Source of the DNA: Comamonadaceae bacterium UBA2121
Lineage (GTDB): Bacteria > Pseudomonadota > Gammaproteobacteria > Burkholderiales > Burkholderiaceae_C
Reading direction: 5' to 3'
Length of the DNA: 64,000 nt
Assembly (NCBI GenBank): GCA_002331385.1
Contig: DCYB01000013.1
Span: 310,001-374,000 of the forward strand
Below are positions 31,201-39,747 of the stretch, piece by piece. The position numbers were made by a program, and so were the translations under genes. The number at the start of each line of letters is the position of its first letter. Within the stretch, counting starts at the first letter, position 1. The notes beneath the pieces were generated by a model, which saw only the letters and a program-made list of their open reading frames with translations, was not told where the DNA came from and made no database searches.

Positions 31201-31866
31201 GCCGAGAAAACCCATCCATTCGGTCTTGTCCGCTGCGGCGTCATCGCTGTCGTGCGTCACGTAGCGTCCGGCCGTATCGATCAGGACCGCCTGGTCCGTA
31301 AAAGACCAATCGCAGTGCTGCGTTGCGGTCACCGCCGACATGGCTGACTTGACCGCGTCTGGGTCTCCGGTGAAATTCAAGCCTGCATTGCGCAGCGCCG
31401 TCGTCTTGCCCGCGCCTGAGGGGCCAATGAATATGTACCAAGGCAATTCATAAAGGAATCGCCTGCGCCAGAAGAAGCCCCGAGAAATGCCCTGCACGCG
31501 CAAATGGCGCAGCGTCTTCGTGGCATCGGTGAATCGCGCCTGCAACTCACGCAGTTCGTCGCCTTGCGCTGCTTGCTCGGTCTTCTCTGCAACCGACTGC
31601 TTCATGCGCCCGAAGCGCGCGAGGATTCGCCCCGTGATGCCCTTGCGGCGCCACAAAAGCGAGATAAGCCAGAAAAAATACAGGAAAAACAGCGTGCCGA
31701 TGATGCGCCAGCGCACCACCGTGGATTCCAGCGGTCGGTGCTCAGCAAACGCGAACAGCGGACCGAAGTGCCAGATGCACAGCGACAGCACCACCACCAG
31801 CATCAATACCCAGAACGCCCGATGGAGGAACAGCCTGAAAAAGCGTCGTATCCAGTACATGATCAT
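28246..31866 (-). CDS. tssM: Type VI membrane complex protein TssM (IcmF)
   Basis: A 1206-residue IcmF-family inner-membrane protein. Two N-terminal membrane helices (about 18-40 and 56-72) bracket a short loop. The cytoplasmic domain carries Walker A GPSGAGKT (148-155) and a VLIDTAGRYV Walker B-like motif, and a third helix (about 470-487) leads to the large periplasmic domain. TssM, TssL and TssJ form the trans-envelope channel. The start overlaps the tssL stop by four bases. The intact P-loop suggests the NTPase-competent variant; whether nucleotide hydrolysis matters differs between systems. Confidence 0.96.
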   Translation of the reverse strand: MIMYWIRRFFRLFLHRAFWVLMLVVVLSLCIWHFGPLFAFAEHRPLESTVVRWRIIGTLFFLYFFWLISLLWRRKGITGRILARFGRMKQSVAEKTEQAAQGDELRELQARFTDATKTLRHLRVQGISRGFFWRRRFLYELPWYIFIGPSGAGKTTALRNAGLNFTGDPDAVKSAMSAVTATQHCDWSFTDQAVLIDTAGRYVTHDSDDAAADKTEWMGFLGLLKKHRPRQPVNGVVLTLSVEQLLTLTDTELEKRLQVVRERLSEVQATFSIEIPVYVWITKMDQLAGFSEFFREFNPRQREQVLGFTFPYSDTARSNRPDLEMFDQQWHALEQSIFSVQDAHLARESEVRRRNFIYAFPQQFSGLHLRVRHLMEKVFAPTRLERQPVLRGFFFCSGTQGSEAYDRVLGSLQQRFASAGPVNAPAPNGQASKGHFLHDLLVKLMFGESHLAGRDRRWEKRSRRLTYLGYSVTGLALCVVLSGWFISYRNNLDYLRYTDAQAQIVARAIERHDNNVGSLSTLLDLLHDTRHVPDTPEFRVHEPPMPNRWGLYQGYRVDEAAQAAYQRLLDNGLQPLVASRMESQLSHPPVQDLEYLYEALKGYLMLYEPEHYQAVFLRQWVGADLRRFVLPDADPETLERADAHVDALFAAGQPVSSPYPRNTALTQNVRERLSSLSTAQRAYERLRGRLMNNELGEFNMLDAAGPQAANVFVRKSGQPLNRGIPGLFTYQGYWTLFDKSVNSVVSELGEDEGWVLGLPGKNARSQLADAMRGKLVREVRMLFLREYQQTWAQFMQDFELIPSGSLNQSMQRLSVLTAPDSPFPLFLRAVVRETTLLRELEKNQQSALDRMTSRIKNTRDEIERVIGPVELARSARMNRDERIVDDFFEPLRRLVGHPASPSQGSFPIDAVMKTLDEYYSTLVATDAAVRSGMAPPPADAAIRLKSEATRLPAPLGQMLGTIAAQSSQQTSTLVRGQIGANLNATVGDFCRRAVQGRYPLNRNSTSDVTPQDFARLFGPGGTMDDFFTRNLAGSVDTTTWTFKKNIDGSHSGSGTSLVAFQKASVIRNVFFGHGESVPKLRLEMRVLEMDPSIINMALDVDGTILRYAHGPQINQALVWPGPRGRQEVLLQVFDKSGGQSAIKTDGAWALHRLFDKLVIAGATKPETFTATASVNGRRVMFEVTTSSVQNPFRLSHLQTFQCPGSF

Positions 31867-33149
31867 TTGTTACCCACCCATTCCGGCTTTTCAATCAGCA
31901 CCACCTCCACGCGCCTGTTGCGGGAGCGCCCTTCTGCATGGGCGTTGCTGTCTATGGGCTGGCTGGCGCCGGCTCCATGTGCGCGAATGCGCTGGGCCGC
32001 GACGCCGCGCTCCAGCAAGATGGACGCAACGTGCTGCGCACGCTCCTGCGACAGCTCGACGTTGGACGGAAATCTTGCGGTGCGAATGGGCACGTTGTCG
32101 GTATGCCCGACGACCAGTACCTCACCGGAACGCGACACGAGCGCGTCCGCGATGCGGATCAGCACCGGCTGGTAGGGGGGCAAGACCTGCGTTGCGCCCG
32201 ATGCGAACAGCCCGTCACCCCGCAGGATGATGGTGCTGCGATCCGGCTCCTCGTTGACCGTAACCAGTCCCTCACGTATTTCGGGCTCCAGGAATGCGCT
32301 GAAGCGCGTCACCGAACGCTCGGTGGCAATCGGCAACGGCAGATGCACCGCCGACAGTTGTGCCACCACGGGGTTGCCGTACCGGTTCAAAGAGAAGCTG
32401 AACCAGAGAAAGACGCCGAGTGCCAACAGTGCTGCCAGACCGGCAACGACCCAGACGGGCCAGAGATGCCATCCGCGCGTCTGCGCACCATTGGCACTCT
32501 GAGCATGCGGTGAAAGATGGTCATCATTGCCCACGCCCAGATCGCGGAGGATCATCCACAAGCGCTGGCGCAGGGTCTCCAGTTGCGCGCGCCCGTTGTC
32601 AACGATGCGAAAGCGCCCTTCCAGACCCAGGTTGACGCAGTAATACATCAACTCCAGCAGATCGCGGTGCTTCTGGGGATTCTGTGCCAGCTTGGAGAGC
32701 AACTGAAAGAACTTCTCACCGCCCCAGGTCTCGCTGTGAAACGTGACCAGCAGGCTGTGACGGGACCATTGTCCCGAGCCGCCCCATGGCGTCTGGGCGG
32801 CGGATTCATCCAGCAGCGTGCAAAGGCAATAGCGCGCGCCGATGATGCTTTCCGGATCGACGCCCAATTCGCGTGCGCGCTTTTCGAACAGTTGGATCTC
32901 TTCGATCAACAACTGCCGCAGCTTGCCCGCCTCGTCCAGTTCCTGCGTGCTGCGAATCTGCGGCACGAGGTTGAGTACCGCATTGGCCGCACGCACCAAA
33001 GGATTGGACCCGCTCACCACTTCCGGCAAGTGGGCCAAGGGGGAGACGGGTGCGAGCGGCTCGGCGACCGCCTCGGCCAGCGGCACTGACTCCAGCGGTT
33101 CGCCCTGAAGTGGGTCGACGCTCAGCGTAGATGCAGTGGTGGGCGACAT
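31863..33149 (-). CDS. tssL: Type VI membrane protein TssL with C-terminal OmpA-like peptidoglycan-binding domain
   Basis: A 428-residue extended TssL. The cytoplasmic DotU domain (about 45-210) includes NPLVRAANAVLNLVPQIRS and RYCLCTLLDESAAQTPWG. One membrane helix lies at about 230-251. The periplasmic part ends in an OmpA-like domain (about 305-420) with GHTDNVPI and NVELSQERAQHVASILLERG, which anchors the complex to peptidoglycan. This fusion removes the need for a separate TagL protein. A GGAGG ribosome site precedes the start; the stop overlaps tssM. Confidence 0.96.
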   Translation of the reverse strand: MSPTTASTLSVDPLQGEPLESVPLAEAVAEPLAPVSPLAHLPEVVSGSNPLVRAANAVLNLVPQIRSTQELDEAGKLRQLLIEEIQLFEKRARELGVDPESIIGARYCLCTLLDESAAQTPWGGSGQWSRHSLLVTFHSETWGGEKFFQLLSKLAQNPQKHRDLLELMYYCVNLGLEGRFRIVDNGRAQLETLRQRLWMILRDLGVGNDDHLSPHAQSANGAQTRGWHLWPVWVVAGLAALLALGVFLWFSFSLNRYGNPVVAQLSAVHLPLPIATERSVTRFSAFLEPEIREGLVTVNEEPDRSTIILRGDGLFASGATQVLPPYQPVLIRIADALVSRSGEVLVVGHTDNVPIRTARFPSNVELSQERAQHVASILLERGVAAQRIRAHGAGASQPIDSNAHAEGRSRNRRVEVVLIEKPEWVGNK

Positions 33150-33228
33150 GTCGTGCCTCCAGAAAAAAGAAATTCAGGACGGGGGGCGGCGCAGGCAGCC
33201 CGGGGTCCGCTTGCGCGCGCGACGTTGC

Positions 33229-34557
33229 TTAGGGTTTGATGCACCAGAACTCCAGTCGCAATCCGGGAAAATCTCCGGCGATGTGCATGGCCACACCACC
33301 AGAGCGCTGCAATTGCTCCCACAGCTCGTTGGTCGTGTCGAGCTGGAAGTAGTTGTAGTTGGCGTGGTAGGGCAACTCGCGTGGCGCGATCGGCATGGGC
33401 GTGAGGTGCACGCCGGGCAGGTGCAGGTTGACCAGATCGCGAATCTTTTCGACCGGGCCAATCTTGACCTGTGTGGGGAAACGGGAGCGCACCACATCTG
33501 CCGGCAACTCGGCGAATACCGCGAGCACGAAGCTGGCTTCGGTGACCAGATTGAGGTCGGGGATAACGCCGACCCGCACGCCGTATTGGCGCTCGTGCAA
33601 CTCGATTGGAATGGCGGTCTGCTCCAGCACCATGGACAGCGATCGCCTGATGTCCGCCACTACCGTTTCATACGCGGCGCGCGGCTCGTCATGGTCGTAC
33701 ACCGGGTACTCCATGGGCCGACGCTCTTCCCGCGTGAACGTACTGAGCTCACCCGCGATCTCCAGCAGTTCTCCATAGACCCGCTCGGGGTGCAGCGTGA
33801 GGTGATCACGCAGGTGCATGAACTTGGGCTGCCAGCGATTGATGAGGTTGAGCATCATGAAATCCCCGACTTCGCTGATGCCGCCGCGCCCGGGCTGGCG
33901 CACACGCGCAGCCAACGCTTCGCCGCGCTGCTGCAGGAGACCAGCGATGTCATCGACCATGGAGTGAAGCAGCGCGCTCTGACCATAGTGAATGCAGGGT
34001 GGAACGAAGCGGCTGTCAATCTGCACGGCACCATCTGCGCGGCGCTCCAGCACTTGCAGCACTCCCAGCTTCATCCATGCATCCGTTATTTCCGACGCGG
34101 GAATGAGCCGTGCCCGCAGCATGGCCAGTTGCGCGAGTGCAGGCTCGCCAGCCCCGGCGTTGGTGTCGCTCAGTTCGGCATCGTCTGCGTCGTAACGGGA
34201 GAGCGCGTCCTCGCCGCCGAAGCTCAACTCGACAGCGGGCGCGCGGCGGATCGGAAGCGCCAGATAGATGCGCTCGTTCTTGCAGGCCTTGTCCACATCG
34301 AGGGGCTCCACCAGACCGTCGTGCGCGGGAAAGCTGAACGGCGTTCCATCCGGAAACACGCCTACCGCCTTGGACAGGACCACCTTGCCCAATGCCAAGG
34401 CCTCCAGATCCACTTGCAGTTCCCGAAATCCCCAGAAATAAGCCTCTGCCCCCAGCGCGCGCGAATGGCAGAAAAATTCAAGGTATCGATCCTGTTGCTG
34501 GAAATGCTGTGGCCGCAGGAACATTCCCTCGGACCACACGACTTTGCGCGAATACAT
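33229..34557 (-). CDS. tssK: Type VI baseplate protein TssK
   Basis: A 442-residue TssK (VasE/ImpJ). The N-terminus MYSRKVVWSEGMFLRPQHFQQQDRYLE is the family signature. The shoulder domain resembles phage receptor-binding proteins, and the C-terminal domain (around LWEQLQRSGGVAMHIAGDFPGL) contacts the TssJLM membrane complex. It links baseplate wedges to the membrane complex. An AAGGAT ribosome site precedes the start. It lies between tssJ (27-base gap) and tssL (79-base gap) on the minus strand. Confidence 0.96.
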   Translation of the reverse strand: MYSRKVVWSEGMFLRPQHFQQQDRYLEFFCHSRALGAEAYFWGFRELQVDLEALALGKVVLSKAVGVFPDGTPFSFPAHDGLVEPLDVDKACKNERIYLALPIRRAPAVELSFGGEDALSRYDADDAELSDTNAGAGEPALAQLAMLRARLIPASEITDAWMKLGVLQVLERRADGAVQIDSRFVPPCIHYGQSALLHSMVDDIAGLLQQRGEALAARVRQPGRGGISEVGDFMMLNLINRWQPKFMHLRDHLTLHPERVYGELLEIAGELSTFTREERRPMEYPVYDHDEPRAAYETVVADIRRSLSMVLEQTAIPIELHERQYGVRVGVIPDLNLVTEASFVLAVFAELPADVVRSRFPTQVKIGPVEKIRDLVNLHLPGVHLTPMPIAPRELPYHANYNYFQLDTTNELWEQLQRSGGVAMHIAGDFPGLRLEFWCIKP

Positions 34558-34584
34558 GGCAATCCTTTCGTTGTGTCCGATGGC

Positions 34585-35376
34585 CTAGAACGGCACCCCG
34601 ATCCGGCCGGGCAAGGCAGGCGGCACGGACAGCGTGGGCACACTGGGTAGTGGGGGCGGCGCTTGCACCGGCGCCAAAGGGGGAAGCGACGTCGGGCCCG
34701 GCATCGAAGGCAGGTTCGACAGCGTCGGCAAGCTGGGTTTGGACGGCACAGGTGGCGCGGGAGGCAGCGGGGGCGTCTTGGGTAATTCGGGCAGTTCCGG
34801 CATGGGTGGCATGTCCGGTGCGTTGGGCGCGGGAATGTGCGAAGGCGTTCTTCCTGCCGGTGCGATCGTGGCGTCCGTCGTATGGGACGTGATGGACACC
34901 TTGTTGGGTCCCACGGCCGCCTTCACCAGCGCGGGCTCGGTCTTCACGGTTGCCCACGCATAACGCGGTGCGCGCTTGGGCGAAGGCAACGGCGCTACGG
35001 CACGCCACATCGCATGCTCCAGATCCCGGTACGCAACGAAGATGCCGATCATGCGATCGTCGTCCCCTGCGGTCGCCGAAAACCGCTTGACCTCTCCCGG
35101 TTGCAAAGTGAATGCCTCGGTAGAAACCAGATCCGAGCGCAATGCATCATCGGCTTTTTCAAACAGCGTGAAGAAATCCGTACTCAAAAACGTATTCACG
35201 CTGCGCAACTTGAATAATCTGATTTGCACGGGAGTGGGCTGCCCATTGCGGTCAGGATTCAGCGCTTTATCCGCCGTAACGATCACGGTATAGGGCGCGG
35301 GCAACATGGGCCGTGGCACAGCACATCCAACCAGCAAGAAAGCCACGCTTGTAATGAAAAGATACCAAAATCTCAT
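34585..35376 (-). CDS. tssJ: Type VI outer-membrane lipoprotein TssJ with proline-rich C-terminal tail
   Basis: A 263-residue lipoprotein. The signal peptide MRFWYLFITSVAFLLVGC has the lipobox LVGC, with Cys18 as the lipidated residue. Residues 25-150 form the transthyretin-like SciN domain (VIVTADKALNPDRNGQPTPVQIRLFKL, FFTLFEKADDAL, EVKRFSATAGDDDRMIGIFVAYRD). TssJ anchors TssM to the outer membrane. Ordinary TssJ proteins stop near residue 150-180; this one continues with a tail (181-263) holding 32 prolines in 83 residues, many as PxLP/PxMP units. The tail is in frame and intact, so it is a real extension rather than a frameshift. Confidence 0.92.
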   Translation of the reverse strand: MRFWYLFITSVAFLLVGCAVPRPMLPAPYTVIVTADKALNPDRNGQPTPVQIRLFKLRSVNTFLSTDFFTLFEKADDALRSDLVSTEAFTLQPGEVKRFSATAGDDDRMIGIFVAYRDLEHAMWRAVAPLPSPKRAPRYAWATVKTEPALVKAAVGPNKVSITSHTTDATIAPAGRTPSHIPAPNAPDMPPMPELPELPKTPPLPPAPPVPSKPSLPTLSNLPSMPGPTSLPPLAPVQAPPPLPSVPTLSVPPALPGRIGVPF

Positions 35377-35546
35377 ACGACGCCGCCATTCAATCTACTT
35401 TTCCACACCAAAAGGCCCAGATCTATTCGAATAAAAAACCACGTTCTGGAATGACTCCAAACTATTGGACAAATGAATGCCGCGAATATTTATCTATCTA
35501 TATAGACATAAGAAATACAATGGAGCCTGCGCTGCTCTTTTTCTTA

Positions 35547-38378
35547 TCACTGATAATGCAGACTCAACGTCGATTTTTTCCCTTCCAGGTTAATCGTTGT
35601 CAGGGAGGTGCCATTCATCAGTCGGGTCAGAATTTCCCTGCTGATGCCAGACAGCACCTGCGTGGACAGAATGGCGTCAATGACGCGCGCACCCGACTCC
35701 ACATGTGAAGAACGGGAAATAACGGCTTCGATGGCAGAGGGGGTCCACTCGAACGCCACCTGATGATTCAGCGCAAGGCGTTTTTGGATGTGGCGCAACT
35801 TGAGTTCGACGATACGCGCCAGCATGTCCTGCCCCAGAGGGAAGTACGGCACCACCGTCAGGCGACCGAGAAATGCAGCAGGAAACACCTTGAGCAAGGG
35901 TTCGCGCATGGCAGTGGCGAGCGCCTCGGCCGATGGCGTCAGTTCGGGATCGGTACACAGCTTGGTGATGAGGTCGGACCCGACGTTGGAGGTGAGAATA
36001 ATGACCGTGTTCTTGAAATTGATGAGGCGCCCTTCCCCATCCTCCATGAATCCCTTGTCGAAGACCTGAAAGAAAATCTCGTGCACATCCGAGTGCGCTT
36101 TTTCCACTTCGTCGAGCAACACGACGCTATAGGGCTTGCGGCGCACCGCCTCGGTCATCACGCCGCCTTCACCGTACCCCACGTAGCCGGGAGGCGCGCC
36201 CTTGAGTGTGGAGACGGTGTGCGCCTCCTGAAACTCGCTCATGTTGATGGTGATGAGATGGTGCTCTCCCCCGTACAGCGACTGGGCGAGAGCCAGTGCC
36301 GTCTCTGTCTTACCGACACCGCTCGGCCCGACCAGAAGGAAAACGCCGATGGGTTTGGAGACGTCCTCCACCTGTGCGCGCGATATCTGGATGCGTTCGG
36401 CAATGATGTTCAGGCTATGGTCTTGCCCCACCACGCGTTCGCCCAGCGTATCCGCCAGCTTCAGCACTGCGGCGATCTCGTTGCGAACCATGCGGCCAAC
36501 GGGGATACCTGTCCATTCGGACACCACCGTCGCCACGGCCTGTTCGTCCACGGCCGCAAGCACCAGCGGCTGCTCGCCCTGCAGCTTGCCCAGTGCGGCC
36601 TGCGCCGCTTCCAGCTGTGCGCGCAACTGGTCTTTCTGTGCGTCGGGCAGCGTCTGGGTATCCGCCACATCCGGGGACCACACCTCTTCGACCTGTAGAG
36701 AGGCAACCGCCAGGTCTTCCTCGCCGTCTGCAATGCCCGAAACCGACGTGAGCTGGGTCAGCGCCTCCTGTGGCTGCACATCCACGGCTTCGCGCGCATC
36801 GCTGATCGTCACTCTTTCATCGAACACTGCGGACGGGTTCAACTGGCGGCGCAAATCAAAAATCTGCTCCACCAGTTCCTGCTCGGTGCTCCAGCGCGCG
36901 CGTTGCGTCGCCAGCAACTCTGTGCGCTGCGCCATCAGTGCGGCAATCTCTTGCATGCGCTGTTCATGCGCAAAGCCGATCGTATGTTCGCGCTGCAAGA
37001 TGTCCAGTTCTGTCTGTAGCAACTGCATCTCACGCTCGATCCCCTCGACCTGAACCGGCGTCGCCTGCTGCGTGAGAGACACACGTGCACACGCGGTATC
37101 CAGCAGACTCACGGCCTTGTCGGGCAACTGACGCGCCGGAATATAGCGGTGGGAAAGCTGCACCGCCGCCCGGATCGCACTCTCCAGGATCAGCACCTTG
37201 TGGTGTGCTTCCATGGGCGCAGTGATCCCCCGCAACATGGCGATGGCGCTGACTTCTTCCGGCTCATGCACCTGTATGACCTGAAAGCGCCGCGTCAGCG
37301 CAGGATCTTTTTCGATGTACTTCTTGTATTCGGCCCAGGTCGTGGCACCGATGGTGCGCAAGTTGCCTCGCGCCAGCGCCGGCTTGAGCAGGTTCGCCGC
37401 ATCTCCCGTTCCTTGCGCGCCGCCCGCACCGACCAGCGTATGCACTTCGTCAATGAACAGGATCACCTTGCCCGCATGCGATTGCACTTCGTCGATCACT
37501 TGCCGCAGGCGCTGCTCGAATTCACCCTTCATGCTCGCGCCCGCCTGCAACAGACCGACATCGAGCGTGTGGATGGCAACGTCCTTCAGCGCCGCAGGGA
37601 CCTCCCCGCTCACCACGCGAGCAGCAAAGCCTTCAACGACCGCCGTTTTGCCCACCCCGGCCTCTCCAGTGAGCAGGGGATTGTTCTGGCGCCGGCGCAA
37701 AAGAATATCGATAATCTGGCGAATTTCCGCATCGCGCCCGGTGACGGGATCCAGCACACCCTTGCGCGCTCGCTCCGTCAGATCGACGGCAAACTTCTTC
37801 AGCGCACTGCCCTTGCCTGAACCGCCCTCGCCTGTGGCCTGACTGGCCTCTCCCGGTTGCGCCTGCGCCATGCCACTGCCATCACTTGCGGGCTGGGACG
37901 CTTCCGGCGACCCCTGCACAATGTGCGCCAGTTCCTCCGCCAACAGCTCTGGCTTCAGCGCACGAAATTGCGCCGACATGCGATGCAACACCGCCCGCAA
38001 TGGCGCCGTCTTGAGAATCGCCAGGAGCAAGTAGCCGCCGCGAATGACATCGTCGCCAAACAGCAGCGATGCGTAAATCCACGCCCGTTCGATGGCATCG
38101 TCCACATGCTCGGAGAAGTCCACGATGGAAGTTGCCCCGCGTGGCAATTTGTCGAGCTCGGCCACGAGATCCTTTTCCAACGCCGCGGGATTGAGCTGAT
38201 AGTGCTTGATGATGCGCCGGAAATCAGAATCCTGATCCTGCAGGATCTGATGCACCCAGTGCACCAGCTCTACGTACGGATTGCCACGCAGCTTGCATGT
38301 CACGGTCGCGGCCTCGGCCGCACGGAACATTTGCAGATTCAGTTTTCCGAATAATTGATTGCGGCTAATTTCAGACAT
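35547..38378 (-). CDS. clpV: Type VI AAA+ ATPase ClpV (TssH)
   Basis: A 943-residue Hsp100-type disaggregase that extracts TssC from contracted sheaths. The N-domain (about 1-165) is followed by a Gly/Ser/Ala linker. The first AAA+ module has Walker A GEAGVGKT and FIDEVHTLVGAGG; a coiled middle domain follows; the second module has GPSGVGKT and LLDEVEKAHSDVHEIFFQVFDKG. The start at MSEISRNQLFGKLN (38378) is preceded by GAGGGA and matches ClpV N-termini; an ATG 11 codons upstream is less likely. It is the first gene of the minus-strand set and diverges from tssA across a 287-base AT-rich region. Confidence 0.96.
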   Translation of the reverse strand: MSEISRNQLFGKLNLQMFRAAEAATVTCKLRGNPYVELVHWVHQILQDQDSDFRRIIKHYQLNPAALEKDLVAELDKLPRGATSIVDFSEHVDDAIERAWIYASLLFGDDVIRGGYLLLAILKTAPLRAVLHRMSAQFRALKPELLAEELAHIVQGSPEASQPASDGSGMAQAQPGEASQATGEGGSGKGSALKKFAVDLTERARKGVLDPVTGRDAEIRQIIDILLRRRQNNPLLTGEAGVGKTAVVEGFAARVVSGEVPAALKDVAIHTLDVGLLQAGASMKGEFEQRLRQVIDEVQSHAGKVILFIDEVHTLVGAGGAQGTGDAANLLKPALARGNLRTIGATTWAEYKKYIEKDPALTRRFQVIQVHEPEEVSAIAMLRGITAPMEAHHKVLILESAIRAAVQLSHRYIPARQLPDKAVSLLDTACARVSLTQQATPVQVEGIEREMQLLQTELDILQREHTIGFAHEQRMQEIAALMAQRTELLATQRARWSTEQELVEQIFDLRRQLNPSAVFDERVTISDAREAVDVQPQEALTQLTSVSGIADGEEDLAVASLQVEEVWSPDVADTQTLPDAQKDQLRAQLEAAQAALGKLQGEQPLVLAAVDEQAVATVVSEWTGIPVGRMVRNEIAAVLKLADTLGERVVGQDHSLNIIAERIQISRAQVEDVSKPIGVFLLVGPSGVGKTETALALAQSLYGGEHHLITINMSEFQEAHTVSTLKGAPPGYVGYGEGGVMTEAVRRKPYSVVLLDEVEKAHSDVHEIFFQVFDKGFMEDGEGRLINFKNTVIILTSNVGSDLITKLCTDPELTPSAEALATAMREPLLKVFPAAFLGRLTVVPYFPLGQDMLARIVELKLRHIQKRLALNHQVAFEWTPSAIEAVISRSSHVESGARVIDAILSTQVLSGISREILTRLMNGTSLTTINLEGKKSTLSLHYQ

Positions 38379-38665
38379 CCGTCCCTCGGTGCATTGCGCC
38401 ATTAAAAACAATTTTCAACAAACAGAAATATGGCATACACAAGACTAGGAAATATCCGCAATACCCTCATCCATGACAAAAATTAAAAACATGCATCAAT
38501 ATCTTTGATGTTTAACTTGCTGTTATTTTTATATTTGAATAGGAATCAACGCAAAACGGCTTCGCATATAAACAGAGCATTCCCAAATCAAGGTTTGCTT
38601 TACTTTCAGCAATGCAATATAGGACTATTTCACTTTAACCTACGCGACACATTGCGAGGTGAGAC

Positions 38666-39709
38666 TTGGATAATATAAATATAGGAATAGATTGGACTAG
38701 CGCCATCAGTGAATCCCATCCCTGTGGCGAGAATCTGGAATTCGATCTGCAGTTTGCAGAGCTCGAATCGGCTTGCATTCACACGGCGGAGCAGCAATAT
38801 GGGGCGACCGTCATTGCGGCCCAGGAACCTGATTGGTTACAGGTGCTCAAGCTCTCCACCGCGCTGTCCCAAAGAACGCGCGATCTGCGCGTGCTCTTGC
38901 CCCTGACGAGAGCGCTCACACGACTGCACGGGTTGCCCGGATTGCGCTTGGGCGTGCAAGCCATATGGGTCACGCTGTCCTCCTTCTGGGAATCCATGCA
39001 TCCCCAATTGGTGCAAGATGGCGAACACGATCCGCAGGTGCGCTTCAGTGCGTTGAGCAATCTGGCCGATGACTTTGGTCTGGTCGCCGATCTACGGCAA
39101 TGTACCGTGATCACCAGCGAACTGGGTGCCTGTACCGTACGCGACGTCGAGCGACTGCAAGAACAGGGAGAGATCGAGCTCAACGGGATCAACATCTCTG
39201 CCTCGGTGTTCGCCAGCGTGATCGACAAGTTTCAACGGGGAGAGGACGCGGCGCAGGTTCAACTCCCCGGCCTGATTGAGCAAGATCTGCTCGCCATCCA
39301 GAAAATCTGCGGCGACCAACTGTCGGCGGAGCTGGCCCTCGATCTGGGGGCACTGCTGCGCCCGCTGCGCAAGGTGGTCAGGGCGCTGCTCGGCCCGCAG
39401 GCAGACGACGCGGGGGACGCTGACAGCGCCGGAGAGTCTGACCCGGGCAGTGCAACCTCCAACACGCCTCACGCAGCCCTCTCGCACAAAGCCATACACA
39501 GTCGCAAGGAGCTGATCCAACAACTCAGCGCGGCATGCCGCTATCTGGAGACCCATGAGCCCAGCAACCCCGCACAGATGCTGATCCGGCGCGCCATCAA
39601 GGTCATGGATCTGGACTTCATGGATGTCCTGCGCGAGCTCGCCCCCGAAGGTCTCACGCAGGCCTCTTTCGTGACCGGCGTGACGGTCGCGGACAACGAA
39701 CGGCATTGA
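38666..39709 (+). CDS. tssA: Type VI protein TssA (ImpA N-terminal domain family)
   Basis: A 347-residue TssA. The ImpA N-terminal domain (about 10-130) contains GIDWTSAISESHPCGENLEFD, RDLRVLLPLTRALTRLHGLPGL and FWESMHPQL. The C-terminal part holds SRKELIQQLSAACRYLETHEPSNPAQMLIRRA. TssA proteins cap or nucleate the growing sheath and tube. The only start consistent with the domain is a TTG at 38666 with a GAGGTGAG ribosome site; no ATG lies before the conserved region. It overlaps or nearly abuts the FHA gene, and diverges from clpV. Confidence 0.93.
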   Translation: MDNINIGIDWTSAISESHPCGENLEFDLQFAELESACIHTAEQQYGATVIAAQEPDWLQVLKLSTALSQRTRDLRVLLPLTRALTRLHGLPGLRLGVQAIWVTLSSFWESMHPQLVQDGEHDPQVRFSALSNLADDFGLVADLRQCTVITSELGACTVRDVERLQEQGEIELNGINISASVFASVIDKFQRGEDAAQVQLPGLIEQDLLAIQKICGDQLSAELALDLGALLRPLRKVVRALLGPQADDAGDADSAGESDPGSATSNTPHAALSHKAIHSRKELIQQLSAACRYLETHEPSNPAQMLIRRAIKVMDLDFMDVLRELAPEGLTQASFVTGVTVADNERH

Positions 39710-39747
39710 CCGCCGAAACCAAGGTGCCGAACGTACCTCCTTGCGAC

